A stretch of 64,000 nucleotides of DNA from Sipunculus nudus (lineage: Eukaryota; Annelida; Sipuncula; Golfingiida; Sipunculidae), in NCBI GenBank assembly GCA_026874595.1, contig CM049310.1:67844056-67908055 (forward strand), read 5' to 3'. Below, one piece after another: positions 13,502 through 25,137 of this stretch (the stretch's first letter is position 1; every line of letters starts with the position of its first letter). Below the pieces are notes generated by a model, which saw only the letters and a program-made list of their open reading frames with translations, searched no databases and was not told the origin of the DNA. The position numbers and the translations under genes were made by a program.

Positions 13502-14461
13502 TTAAAATGTATTATTTTGGGTTAATTCATCATTCGTAGCCTAATGTTAAAGATCGTAGGAAAAGGTTTATCAAAATTCACTGCAGAACGCTTTTTAGAC
13601 CGATGGGCTAAACATTCATAATATCATTTCCCATGTATGACGAACATTTAAAAATAATGCGAGAAACTATGACTGACATACTGAAGATGTATTTGGCTTT
13701 GTCGAGGAGCTACAGGTTGCTGTGTTCAAGACCCCAGCCCTGTGCGCTCCTTAAGCATTATTTTGAGAGCCAACAGACGTGATGCCACCAAACCAAGCAA
13801 TGAGCCGCGCAAGACCGCCATCATTTTACCCGCACCGATGACTGAGGAATTTCCTTGGCTCAGCCACAGCACCCACAGCCACAAAGGCAGAAGCAGCACT
13901 CATAGCCTCCACCGCGAACCCAGGAGCGGAGACCCAGGCTTGCCAATCGAGAGCCGAACTGAATAAAATCAAATTTTAATCAGTATTGCCGTGGTCCGCA
14001 GCGGAAACAACCGAGCGCCCACTCCCCGGCTTGTGATGTCCCAGTAGGGAAACTTTGGGCAGTGATCAGCCAAGACGGTCGTGCTGGACAACGCTCCCAT
14101 ATCACTATCACAAGGGTTTGTCAGTTTATCAAAGAAACTTCTGCTATGGCGGATTTCTGGAGACATAGGATGACTTCGGTGAACCTGAGGTGAACCTAGC
14201 TATTCAGGTGCAGGGTAATTACAACATGTTTCAAACACTTCCGGGTCGAGGGGTCGTCGGACACTATTTACAAGGGGAAAAAAGGACACCTTTCAACTCC
14301 TGTGGGGACAATCACCAAAGCTAAATGCTTCTTTGCAGATTCAATCGTTTCACCAACGCCAGACTTTTTTTTTTAGTTGAATTGCCTACTGCTTGTAATT
14401 TCTATGCGAGTAAATGGTTGGAAAAGCGTTTTTAATTCAGTACCAGCCGTCATCCAGTAAG
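13502..14461. other. Relatively GC-rich unique-looking DNA, no gene assigned
   Basis: The base composition (13740-14230) is clearly richer in G+C than its surroundings and contains short ORFs on both strands (13742-13966 plus, 13969-14166 minus). I recognise no domain in them. It could be exon or UTR sequence of the THAP-like locus to its right, or a diverged transposon. Confidence 0.3.
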
Positions 14462-14728
14462 TTAAGCGACCGATCGGTTCTTGATAAAACTTTCATCCGA
14501 GAAATCCGCATCACATAGTTTGGCGTGTTTGGTTGGCTTCCATTCTTTCCTGCTTACTCTAGCTATCCAAGTTGAACCGGCCAGTTGTTTCTGATTAGGT
14601 TTTACTTTTAGTGGAAAACCAAATAAGTGCCACCCCGAACCATAGCCAATTGTACAACCCAAGGCGCAACACTCGCCCATCATTTCTGTTTTGTTTTGAT
14701 ACCGTATCGCAACGCTGACACAAAGCAA
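14462..14728 (-). CDS. THAP-like zinc-finger domain (single exon or relic)
   Basis: The 88-residue frame has the THAP layout: CCALGC near its start (residues 20-25), a Phe-Pro at about residues 38-39 (FGFP), the invariant-type W-x5-R-x2-W-x-P block (WIARVSRKEWKPTKHAKLC), and a closing DFSDESF. THAP domains are C2CH zinc-dependent DNA-binding modules found in transcription factors and in P-element/THAP9-type transposases. The final zinc ligand is odd: where C-x2-H is expected the sequence reads C-D-A-D, so the His is replaced by Asp. The start is uncertain; either of the tandem Met codons (residues 16 and 17) just before GECC is more natural than the first Met. No AVPTIF-like box or downstream exon is found, so this could be a first exon of a gene, a transposase relic, or an isolated domain. 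The domain call is good; its functional state is unclear. Confidence 0.65.
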   Translation of the reverse strand: MLCVSVAIRYQNKTEMMGECCALGCTIGYGSGWHLFGFPLKVKPNQKQLAGSTWIARVSRKEWKPTKHAKLCDADFSDESFIKNRSVA

Positions 14729-15539
14729 ACAGCCTGCGAGCAGCCAGATGTGTAAAAAGGGTTTGCAATCCGCTGCTCGTTCATTACATACTTAAATGAG
14801 CTTTTGTGTCACCCTTCCGCCAGATGTATTTCTATTCAAAACGAATCTCTTCTGTTTGCACTGTGGGACGGCCGGAACTACTTACAACAGCTGTGTAACT
14901 TCAAAGTCAAAATTTGTAACATTTCAAAGAAACACCTGTTTACATTTCACGTGCGCATTCTTAAAAAATATTACTTAGTCCTTACCACAAAACACCCATG
15001 TTCATGTAATGTGCCTTGAAACAATTCTGTTCCAACACACTTGAACGGACAATAGTCCTCTACACTACATTTATACTTACGCCGCTGGTGTATTAAGAAT
15101 TCCAGTGTATTATGGGTGTCCGATTTTGACTCCAACACTCCTTAAACAGACGAGTCGTACTTTTTTGCGATTGAATCTGCGTATTGTGATTTGGTGTTTG
15201 AAAGACACGCACGCTAACTGCCGGTTTAGTTTACCCATGCGACCGTTCATTATTTTTTTCATTCTCATTGTTTCGTCAAATAAAGCAACTAATATGCCTA
15301 TCACATGAATTATACACCATATTTCACTTAAATATTACCAAATAATCCTGGATTCCGAACGACAAGTAATATAAGTAAACTGAACAATATACGCGACTGT
15401 CACTTTGACTTGACAGACGATTTGAACTGCCCACTTCAAATTACTACAATTAAAATAAAGGTTAATTTAATCCTCGCTATTCTTAACGAAGGTAATGAGT
15501 CGGTCAGATTTTATCCATCTGTACTTACGGTCTGATGCC
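14729..15539. other. Region upstream of the THAP-like frame; nothing assigned
   Basis: No repeat family or gene is recognised. If the THAP frame is a real minus-strand first exon, its promoter would lie here. ORFs on both strands at 15105-15308 are overlapping and featureless. Confidence 0.3.
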
Positions 15540-15974
15540 GTCATCGGTCGACCAGATCAAAATGACATTATCGAAGGGAGTACTTATGATCGGCATAGTT
15601 CCAAGTGGAGCTTTGCTGGTCCTTCCTTTCGAAATAGTCCTCTGTCATGTATCACATGACTGACAATACCTTGTGACGTCACCGTTGATCCATGGCCAGT
15701 AGAAATCGGAATTCACCCTATTCAGAATCTTCTGACATCCCATATGACCTCCAAGAATTGAGTCGATTGCCACCGCCATAACTCCATCTGGCAGCTTCCG
15801 CGGTACCACCAGTCTAATCAAAGGAGTCTTGTCTCTTGGAGAAACGTTTTCCCTGTAAATGACGCCATTCTTGGTATTATATCTCTGTGCATCCTCTCCT
15901 CGGGGTTGTCCCTTCTCCACGCTCCATCCACTTGTGCATTCGGTCGAGAGTAGAATCCTGACGCTGATCTTCAC
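15540..15974 (-). pseudogene. Integrase N-terminal zinc-binding region (broken)
   Basis: The frame carries GGHMGCQKILNRVNSDFYW and RYCQSC, the second His and both Cys of the HHCC domain. The first His, normally in an 'AHES' motif, is replaced (AIDS in this copy). Further on, in another frame, KAPLGTMPIISTPF is the family sequence just before the catalytic core. The D,D,E core itself is not present: similarity ends near 15540. Confidence 0.75.
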
Positions 15975-15992
15975 GCAGTTTTTCCCTGTTCA

Positions 15993-16419
15993 TCATCGTA
16001 ATTTGTGTTTTGCTACCTTCAGTGCATGTGGTGTCCCCGATTTCGTTTGGCCTCTGGTCACTACGGCACACTGCTGTCCTTCTTCTCCGCTGTGTTTCAA
16101 CTCCTCGGTGTTTCTCGGCCCCCAACTACCATCTGGTTCAACTGGTTGCCTGGCTCCTTCTACGTTCCCTATTACAAGATCATACACTGGATTATCCCTG
16201 GCCAGAGCCTCTACTGATCCTACATAGTACCGTGTATCTACGTAAAACTTCACGACAGGTGCCTTTATCGCTTGACCGTTTATTATCAACAAGATTAATA
16301 CTTCCCAAAGTAATCCAAGGGGTGTACATACTTCGCTTTACTACCGCCCCTGAACATCCCGTGTCCCGTAACACCTCTATGTCTCGTTTGTGGCCTACGT
16401 TCCCTAGGGTAACCGGCAT
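15993..16419 (-). pseudogene. Retropepsin-type protease remnant
   Basis: The frame starting at 16419 carries VLRDTGCSGAVVKRSMY, with the catalytic Asp-Thr-Gly at about 16365-16357. The C-terminal part (YDLVIGNVEGAR, the usual end of these proteases) sits in a different frame (16292-15993), so one frameshift splits the domain. It follows the CCHC knuckle directly, as in gag-pro fusions. Confidence 0.75.
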
Positions 16420-17755
16420 CTGACCATGGTCTCTGATGCAAAATGCGGTGATCTATCTGGCTTCCATCTTGCCCCTTACAGAATTTCACGGCGGCGTCCC
16501 GCCTCACAGAATTCCTCAGGCCATTCTCCAATTTAAAGTACTCCACCTGCGGTACCTCCGAGTCTTCCGTTGGTTCTTCTACAATAGCCGAACTCTTGAT
16601 CTGTTCCCGACGTTGAATTGGCCGTCTCTCTGATTTCGGTGTCATCCCGTTCAGTGACCTACAATCCTTGGCGATATGACCGGGTTTATTGCAAACGAAA
16701 CAGGTTCGAACGTTCACATTACCTTGCGTTCCAATCGGTGGCTTTCTAGCCCACTTTTCTTCCTTTACTTGGGGTCCCTGTTCTCATTTTACCGCCATAT
16801 ACATTTGCGTTTGGCGCTCCAGTGGTAATTCACAGTACAATGGACTTGCAAATACTGTTCTGCGATGTTATACATGGCCTTCTTATGGCTAACGCTCCTG
16901 AGCGAATATCTTGAGATCTCTGGTGCATACGCTGGTGGCCTGGTCTCTTAAAGGGCAAGCACTCAGCTTTCTACCAATTGGAAAATTCATTGATGGGTCC
17001 CCAGAGTCAGGGGTGATTAGTGATACCTCGTTATTATCCAATCTGACCACCCTGCTGCTGTCCAGCACTGGCTAGCCTCTATACTAGCACTGCCAGGCCT
17101 GTACTGTGCAGGCCCATTAAATGAATGCGGAATATGACTCAATTCAATCCATCTAGATAAGTAACCATCAATCCTGATAGCAGACTGACTGAAACTCTCA
17201 CATGATTCTGGCAATGCCGTACTAAACTTCTTCTGAAATCCAGCTGCAGTCAACTGGTATCTGAGCATCAACGCTTCCTTCACCTTGTCGCTGTTGTTTA
17301 TATCCTCTGGTGTCATCCTATGGTACACTTGCAATACCCTGCCTTGGAGCAATGCGCTAAGATTGGACGCCCGCTTCTTGCTTGACCATCCCTGCGCCGT
17401 GGCGTAACCCTCTTATCTTTGTAAATAAGCATCCATGTCATCCTTTTTCTCGTCAAACAACGGCAACTTAGGCACACTAGCCCCCACAGAAGGCATACCT
17501 GTAGTTCCATCGGCTGAGGCCTCTGTTTCATTCTGTTTCTAAGCTTCCCTGGCATTAGCTTTTCTCTCCTCGCGGACTGCTTTCTTTTCCTCGCGTGCTG
17601 CCACCAGTTGCTTCTCTGCTTCCTAGACAGTGGCTTCCGCCTGAAGTCGTAACTACTGCTGCCGTCTGTGCATGCTCCTCCCGCATAAAAGCTGCCAACA
17701 TGGGCCACGTCAAACCGTCGTTTTCCCCGTTTAAACGAAGTTTAGGCAAAGACAT
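16295..17755 (-). pseudogene. Retrotransposon gag with CCHC zinc knuckle (broken)
   Basis: The first frame starts MSLPKLRLNGENDGL. A later frame (17352-17017) carries YHRMTPEDINNSDKVKEALM and FQKKFSTALPESCESFSQ, the helical capsid pattern that SCAN domains share with Ty3/gypsy gag. Frame 16717-16295 starts near CFVCNKPGHIAKDC, a canonical C-x2-C-x4-H-x4-C nucleic-acid-binding knuckle. At least two frameshifts separate these pieces. In an intact element, Gag would package the RNA. Confidence 0.8.
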
Positions 17756-18283
17756 TGTTTATAACAACCGTCTGACCATCATCACTTGGCAGATGTAATC
17801 AAATATGACGCTCACCACGAAGCTAATACAAAACGTATCTTCTCTAAACAGTAAAATTCACGAGATCCGATAGGAATCCTGGAGCGCCCACACGATCCGC
17901 TGCTTTCTGACGTCGTTACCCAGACTGTCAGTTCTTCTGTGCTGGACCTCAGTCCTCACAAGACACTGCCCGGGCCAGCCGTATCTCGATACCTCTCGTC
18001 AGACGTATCTGACGTATCTCACTCTCCCATCGGCCACACTTGAGCGCCCCCTCTCGACCTTGTTGACGAACCCCGCGTCAACCGTGCGGTTCTGTGGTGC
18101 TGGGCTGCGTCTCACCAGTCACCTTCCACCATCCTGGGATGTGCGCTAGTCCGTCAGCTCAACATGTAGTACTCCCTCTCTGCGCCTCTGCGCTCTCTTC
18201 AGCCTCGCCGATGCGGTCTCAAACGGGGTGAAAAGCTATCAGGAAGCCAAACCAGAACAGCTAAAACAAGCGAGTAACACGCA
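17756..18283 (-). repeat. GC-rich leader / possible LTR remnant of the gypsy-type element
   Basis: Immediately upstream (minus sense) of the gag start is a block of about 500 bases that is much richer in G+C than its surroundings, where the 5' LTR and leader would lie. I cannot see a second LTR copy for comparison and did not find a convincing primer-binding site, so this is positional inference. The hAT-like element at 18292 inserted at its outer edge. Confidence 0.35.
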
Positions 18284-18331
18284 CCCCTGTGAAGTGGCGT
18301 TAATTTTTCTGTCAGGGTGGGGATGACTTTG

Positions 18332-18334
<3 letters not shown>

Positions 18335-18390
<56 letters not shown>
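18335..18390. repeat. (TA)n microsatellite
   Basis: Uninterrupted alternating AT inside the hAT-like element. It generates spurious Tyr-Ile ORFs on both strands. Confidence 0.95.
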
Positions 18391-18395
<5 letters not shown>

Positions 18396-18777
18396 CCGAA
18401 CAAAAACACATTCATATCCTACGCACGCACATAAAAGGATTAAACAAAGACTTGGCTTTTCTCTGTAAATACCCGGCACTCAACATACTTTTCCCCTTGA
18501 GACTAAACCCCCCCCCCTGCCTTTGACACCCCAGCAGCCCTGTTTTCATGTGGATATGCACAGGCCAGTCCTGACAAGACATCAGATAGATTAATGGGTA
18601 TAGCTGGCAAGCCAGCCCCGTTGACCTAGCGAAGGGTCACACTATCAGCTTTGTTTACAGTTAGTCACTCGCTCTGACGAAGGCTACAGGGGTTGCTGAA
18701 CAATATGTACATGTTATCCAAATAATATGATTGTTTGAAATGTTGGCGTTTATGTCTCTCTTCTTTTTATGTTCATT

Positions 18778-18778
<1 letters not shown>

Positions 18779-18858
<80 letters not shown>
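18779..18858. repeat. (TA)n microsatellite
   Basis: About 80 bases of pure TA, also inside the hAT-like element. Confidence 0.95.
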
Positions 18859-18863
<5 letters not shown>

Positions 18864-19284
18864 TTCAGCGTCTCTGAGTGATATTTTCAACTATATATAT
18901 GTAATTTATATATATACTTAATCATAATTCAAATAATTATAATTTTTAAGAAAATAAGTTATTTTGTTAATTTTAAGCAAGGTTTAGATATAACATTTTT
19001 TAAAGAAAATAGATGCAATTTACAATGTTATATTATTATTCTCTAGAAAGTGTGTGTGTGTGGGGGGGGGATGATCACATTGACCACCCCCCCCCCTTGC
19101 CAAAAAGTGGGGGGTATATATACCACCCATCCCCCCTATATTGACGCCCCTGCCCCTGTGTATATATTGGTAATTTTGTGTGGAGAAATTTTCAACGCAT
19201 CACACCGAACAACAAAATTGTCTGAAAATCTCACCATCTCCTTGATTTCGTCTTCCGCTATTGTCCTACAGTGGTCTCTATACC

Positions 19285-21470
19285 TCAGCGGACTATAAGT
19301 CGAATCATCTGATCCATAGTTATGGTCCATTGTCCGTCGTCCGTACGTCTGTACGTTATACTGGCAAGTTTTGAAACCGTTAGACCTACGAGTCCAAAAT
19401 TTGGCATACTGTTACATATACCCAAAATCTACTAACAAACTGAAAACTGGGTCACTGCAACTTCGTTTCTTCGAGAAATAAAGGATAAACCTCAATTTTT
19501 CATTTTAAACCTATTATCACACTTCAGGACTGAATAATATCAAAACCACTTATCTGTTTTTTCTTCATATGTACCGTAAATAGCCCCATATATATGTCCT
19601 AAGTACATGCCAGACACTAGGTCTGTATTACATAATTTCTTAAATTAATGGGCCTGAACATAAAGCACTTTGTAACAACTGACCAAGGAGACATGACGCT
19701 CAGCCCACAAGGAAGAAATTCAAAAAAGGAATGTTATGATATGAATGCCAAATTTTGAAGGTGCTATCCCAATTCAACTTAAGTATAGCTCGGAGAATAT
19801 GGGTAACAGAGACCTAATTTCAGTTTCCAAGGAGATTTTTCATGGATCTCCCTGGATGTCAAGTTAGAAGATTCTAGGTGAAATCTCCATAAGTGGTGAA
19901 ATCTAGGTGAAAGTCCATAATGAATATGAATGCAAAGGAATCATGATGATCAATGCGTCAGCTGTTTAAATACTGGAGCTTTTGTAACAACTTTTTAATG
20001 GTTCTGCGGTTATTTCTGAGCCCAATAACTCAAGGGATATGGGTAACAGAAACATTATTTCAGGTTTATAATGGAGATTTTGAGATTTTTTATGGACCTT
20101 CCGGGATATCAAGTTGGAAGATTCTAGGTGAAATGGTTGCAATTTGTGCCCTCATAACGGACGACCGCATCATTGAAGGTCTCAAAAATAGAGAAAAAAA
20201 ATGCGTAAAAATTATTCAAAAATCCAGGTGGCGCCACCAGTCTACAGGAGCTGATGAAATAGTCCATGATGAATATGAATGCAAAGGAATCAAGGGGACC
20301 AATGCGTCAGTTGTTCAAATACTGGAGCTTTTGTAACAACTTTTTAATGGTTCTGCGGTTATTACTGAGCCCCATAACTCAAGGGAAATATGTAAAAGAA
20401 ACCTAATTTCAGTTTTTCAAGGAGATTTTTTTCATGGACCTCTAGGGATGTCAATTTTCTAGGTCCAACTGTTACGATTTGTGCCCTGTTAATAAATGAC
20501 CACATTTTTGAAGGTTAAAAAAAATAGAGTAAAATTCGTAAAATTAGAGAAAACAAAATCCAGATGGCGCCACCAGTCTGCAGGAACTGATGGGGTTATT
20601 TCTGAGCTCAGTAACTCAAGGGATATGGGTAACAGAAACATTATTTCGGGTTTTCAAGGAGATTTTGAGATTTTTTATGGACCTTCCGGATGTCAAGTTG
20701 GAAGATTTTAGGTCCAATGGTTACGATTTGTGCTTTGTTAACAGACAAACACATCTCTGAAGATCTCAAAAATAGAGGAAAATGTGTAAAATTTCGAGAA
20801 AAAAAATCCAGGTGGCGCCACCAGTTTGCAGGAACTGATGAAACATTCTAGATCAACAAGCATGCAAAGAATCATGGTGATCAATGGATTAGTAATTCAG
20901 ACACTGCAGCTTTTGTTTTAATTTTTTTAAAATTATTCTGGGGGTAAATTAAGAGTGCCATAGCTCGAAAGATATGGTCAACAGAGTTCTAATTTCAGAT
21001 TTTCATGGAAATTTTTCATGGTCCTCCCTGAATATCAAGTTACAAGATTCTTGTTCCTGCGGTTACATTTGTGCATGGTCAACGGACAGATGGACGGATG
21101 CCGGACAAAGACTGATCGCTATAGCTCAGATGACTTTCAGTCAGCTGAGCTAAAATATCAGGAAAGGTATTTACTCACTTAACATTATAACTATTGAAGC
21201 TATTGAGGATCTTTTCGGGGACATAACTTTATTTAATCAATATTTAATTATATACCCAAAATTAGATCTGCATTTTATAACTTTAAGTTATAATTATTAG
21301 TTATAAGCATAAATATGAAATCAGTACCTTAAATTTTGGACAACTTTGACCATGGCCCTTTTTTTCCTGTAGGTACTGTTGGTTAAATTTTCATAGCAAG
21401 TACAAGAAAGGATTTATTCTGTTAAAACCTGAAATTTGAAAATAAAAGCGAAAAAAAGGCTGTTATTGTA
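19285..21470 (+). mobile_element. Family B element interrupted by a minus-strand relative
   Basis: The head is diverged (CAGCGGACTATAAGTCG..TCATCTGA), followed by GTCCGTCGTCCG and B-core wording ('gaccta.gagtccaaaattt', 'actgaataatatcaaaacc'). The core breaks off at 'aaagcactttgtaa' (19675) and resumes at 21152 with 'aaaatatcaggaaaggtatt', exactly as read continuously in other B copies. The right end has decayed near 21470. Confidence 0.7.
19676..21151 (-). mobile_element. B-headed element with a different core, minus strand, nested in family B
   Basis: The 5' hairpin lies at the right: AGCTCAGATGACT (21123-21135), loop TTC, AGTCAGCTGAGCT (21139-21151). The 3' end (left) reads, on the minus strand, GGGCTGAGCGTCATG then ..CAGTTG before TT. 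The core is about four diverged units of roughly 290 bp sharing 'ggatatgggtaacagaaac', 'tttcaaggagattttt', 'tggacct.ccgg.atgtcaa' and GGTGGCGCCACC (20227-20238, 20811-20822). This core differs from that of the B copy it interrupts although the head is the same. Confidence 0.8.
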
Positions 21471-21596
21471 TTCACTTGCATTGTCGAGCTCCATGCAGCC
21501 CACTTCTGGTCGCTAGAGGTCAGCTATCCCAGGGTTCCTGATTGTTAATGGGTTACTTTGGGAAATCCCCTGCTAAGACAGGTGTACATGCAGTAA

Positions 21597-21640
21597 CAGT
21601 GAATTCTCGTTATAATGAACATAATTCGGAATTCGTTCCG
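21597..21640. mobile_element. Possible pogo/Tigger-type terminal repeat remnant
   Basis: CAGTGAATTCTCGTTATAAT resembles the CAGT..AACCTCGTTATAA ends of pogo-like elements. No matching right end was found within several kb, so this is a fragment at best. Confidence 0.35.
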
Positions 21641-21824
21641 TATATCGAATTTCCGTTGTAATTAAATTTTGGAGTATGCAGTTTATCTGGTATGGCAGAA
21701 AATTAATATAAACGCACTCGCACACGTAAAAATCCGAAAAATCCTTCTCCTAGTCCGCTGTTGCTCAGACTGTGGACAGAATCAGTGGCGTAGACAGGTC
21801 TTCAGACCTGGGGGAATGGTTATC

Positions 21825-21851
<27 letters not shown>

Positions 21852-21899
<48 letters not shown>

Positions 21900-21905
21900 G
21901 TGTTC

Positions 21906-21957
<52 letters not shown>
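21852..21957. repeat. (TA)n microsatellites with a flanking (TATC)n
   Basis: (TATC)n at about 21822-21851, then two TA tracts (about 21852-21894 and 21910-21957) separated by 'tccgtgtgttcgttt'. The ORFs of repeating YIYI are artefacts. 'CAGTGGCGTAGACAGG' at about 21784 looks like another hAT-type left end. Confidence 0.9.
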
Positions 21958-21959
<2 letters not shown>

Positions 21960-21963
<4 letters not shown>

Positions 21964-23800
21964 GAGTGGATGGGTGGGTGTCTGTGTGCACGGGAAGTTC
22001 ATTGTATAATATATAGTGATAAAAAAATCAAAGTGTACATTGTAGAATGTTTACCTCGTGCATTTTCATAACTCTCAGTCTATCACTCTATTTTCAGCAA
22101 GAAACAAATTGTCCTGCACATTATTTCATGACAGTGATATTTTGTATTTTGTTTCTGATTAAATTACAACCTTAAGAATCGATTTTCATAAGATCAGGTA
22201 TCTAGATATCACCTTGATCATAACAGTATACACTGCTACATAATTTAGAATAGAACTAGTATCATATATTCCTTAAAGTATTTAAGTCTAGAAGAAGTGA
22301 TATTGTCAATGAACAAATAAATAAATCCACAACTTAAAGAATAAACCAATAAATAGATAATTGATGAATCACTCGTAAAGAAAATCATAATATCAACTAT
22401 AATAAATAATAAACGGGGTAAAATTAAAATTATCAAAATTATATTCCTTGTCAACCTGCAGCTATGCAGAAAATGAAATGCTAAGCAAACCCTGTTTACA
22501 AAGCTTGATTAAAAGGGTTTTATCAAGCACGGTAAATAATGAAATAAAACCCAATGGGTTGTCGGAAGTAAACTTTATAGATATATTTTTATCATAGTTC
22601 GAGTCATTTCTTAATATGCCATTGTGATGATGACCATATGGCGGAATCAGGTAAAACATACTTGTTAAGTTCTTATTCTCTTAAACGGTGCAGTAGTATA
22701 TATCAACGGATTAAGTGCTAGATATCGCAGAAGTTTCTTGTCATCTATAGTCAAAGAAATACCCGAATGAAGCTCCTCTCGCTTCTGTTCGGGAATCTGA
22801 AACGCAGTTAGTCAGTGATACAGTATGTATATAACATGAGGCTGAAGTTTCAAGATTGCTTAAAATGTCCATGTTAAAGGTAAACTTTCGGAAGCATGCT
22901 TTACTTCTGATGCTGATACTCTGCCGTTAGATTCAGTAGTTTCCTATACAGGGAGGCAGAACTTGCCTAAAAGAAGTAGAAACTTCCAGGAATGATTTCA
23001 TGAACTCATCATTAGCCACTATGGCCTTGATTTATAAAGAAAACGCTATAAGTGTATTTTTAATATCAAGTACATGCAGCAGTTTCATCTTTTTTTAAGC
23101 CATGCAGGACACATATTTCCTCAGCAATTTCCATAAATGTCAATGTCTGCCCTTTACGGCCACATGCAGTATATGATAAAAATAATTCCGAGCCAAATAT
23201 TTGGTAAAATCAAGCTTCATTCATTTTAATGTGCTCAACTTTTACTATATTACAGAGAAAATAATAATTTTGATGGTACTAAGTTTTCTTCTCAAAAAAA
23301 AGGTATCAAATTTGAAGGAATGGTTTTCTTTCTTGGTCATTCCATGTGAAATCAACAAATACCTCCTGAATGACCATCTCTGATTTGCCTAATACTTCAT
23401 GTTGATACTTTTAATTTTCCCAATAGCAAATCTGCAAAATGTTGAGCCATGTATCTGCAAAAGTTTGGTAAATTTAGAGACTTTAATCTAACAAATGGGC
23501 ATAGCCCCAACTTTCTTAAATAAAAAAGAAATAAATCTTGCTAAAATATTACAAGTTTACGTAAGTTATTACTTTTCTAACTATTCATTCTTAATGCATG
23601 AAGCATGTAGGGGATGAAAAATAAATAAATAAATAAATTCCAGCCTCTCTGACCAACTATTTCTCTGACCCACTGTTTTTGATATATTTCAAATTGATGA
23701 ATACATGTTACTAATGTTAAGACGTTTTCTTAGCAACATATAACAGCAATCAAAATGCTTGATTTATAGGACATTATAGTATACAACTGAGATTTTCATA
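21960..23800. other. AT-rich DNA, nothing recognised
   Basis: No domain-bearing ORF, repeat family or RNA gene that I can support. A small (AAAT)n lies near 23620. Confidence 0.5.
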
Positions 23801-23804
23801 ACTG

Positions 23805-23823
23805 ATATATATATATATGTATG

Positions 23824-23896
<73 letters not shown>

Positions 23897-23905
23897 ATAT
23901 ATATA
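23805..23905. repeat. (TA)n microsatellite with (TATG) interruptions
   Basis: TA repeats interrupted by TATG units; the ORF of repeating IYIY through it is spurious. Confidence 0.9.
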
Positions 23906-24959
23906 AACATAAACTTTCCATATTTCAAATTTTAAAGTTTTCACAACTGAACATTTATCATGGATCTACAATCTTTTTCCCTCCTAGAGTTCTTACATTT
24001 CTTGTGAAAACGTCTGAAGAGCATTTCTATACATGTTTACTGATTAAATACTTAAAGAAGACCATTAAACACTACTTAATTTTATTACATGAATGCTTGA
24101 TTCCTTCAATAAAACTTTTTAAATCTTGAAATAGACTTAGGGCCTATATCAAATTTATTTCCCTGTTCAATCAACAAAATAGAGAACCTAAGGAAAAAAA
24201 ATGATGTATAGGGTACATAGGGGTAATATGAGCATACGGGAAATATGAGCACCCCGGGATAAAAAAATTTTGAAAGCGTCAACGTGCTGGCTGCCCTCTG
24301 TTGTTTTTGTGTGGCAAACGCCCGGACGAGGTTGATGAAAGCAAAGGCCGAGGCGCTTTAAGACTTGCGAATGAAATTTCCGTTAAAACAAATTTAAGTC
24401 CATTGTGTTAAATTGTTGTTCTATATTGAAAGCTTCAATTTGCACATAAGATGCATTACAACTGAAATATTCATTATTAACACTCACATACAGTGTCTTA
24501 TTGCTTGTTTTAAAGGTTTATAGTGAAGGTATATATCGTAACATGATTTAACTTTCAAATAAATGTGGAACGTGTCGCTTTGGGGAATATGAGCATACAT
24601 GGCATGGGGTAATATGAGCATATGACTTAATGGGTGCCCATATATATATATTTAGTTAGGGTTTCCAAGAAGATTTTAATAGGACCTCCCTAGATGTCAA
24701 ATTTGAAAAATATAGGTGCAAGGGTAAAATTATGTGCCCTGTCAGACTGTCTGAATGCTTAAAATCATGTTTTCGACTGGTAATTCGAAAATACATAGGT
24801 CACCATGACTTAATTTCATTTTCCAAAGAAGATTTGCTTAGGACTTCCCTGGATGCACAGTTAGAAGTTTCTAGGTCTATCGGTTACGGATCACGGTTAT
24901 TTACACATGCAGGTCGTCATTTCAAGATAAATTTCGAATGGAAAATCAGTTCCTTCAAA

Positions 24960-25082
24960 CAGTGGCGTCAATTTTTCTTCCAGGTTGGGGGTGGGGGTGG
25001 GGGGTCGACTCGCCGACACACACACACACACACATATATATATACACTATATATATGTACCTTTTTGGCGCCTGTATGACAC

Positions 25083-25137
<55 letters not shown>

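Larger units (their letters stand above)
15540..17755 (-). mobile_element. Truncated Ty3/gypsy-type retrotransposon, gag-protease-integrase order (Gmr1-like)
   Basis: Reading from right to left, the minus strand gives in order: a gag N-terminus (MSLPKLRLNGENDGLTW at 17755), a capsid/SCAN-like stretch (about 17350-17100), a CCHC zinc knuckle (about 16700), a retropepsin active site DTG (about 16365), an integrase zinc-binding stretch (about 15770-15650), and the start of the segment that follows it (APLGTMPIISTPF, about 15600). Several frame changes and stops show that it is dead. No reverse transcriptase lies between protease and integrase, where most Ty3/gypsy elements have it. This matches the Gmr1 clade, in which integrase precedes RT. 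The copy ends within the integrase, so RT and RNase H are simply lost beyond it. Confidence 0.85.
18292..19152. mobile_element. hAT-like non-autonomous element, 8-bp TSD CCCCTGTG
   Basis: Perfect 8-bp duplications CCCCTGTG flank it (18284-18291 and 19153-19160). The left end is AAGTGGCGTTAATTTTTCTG. The right end is TATATTGACGCCCCTG, whose complement CAGGGGCGTCAATATA matches the left end apart from a few bases. The inside holds two long (TA)n tracts, G/C-rich ends (GGGGGGGG, CCCCCCCC) and no transposase. The end sequence and TSD length are those of hAT elements. Confidence 0.85.

Noticed and set aside
13742-14166. ORFs in the GC-rich island
   Set aside because: No recognisable domain and no splice or start context strong enough to call a gene; noted as an unassigned region.
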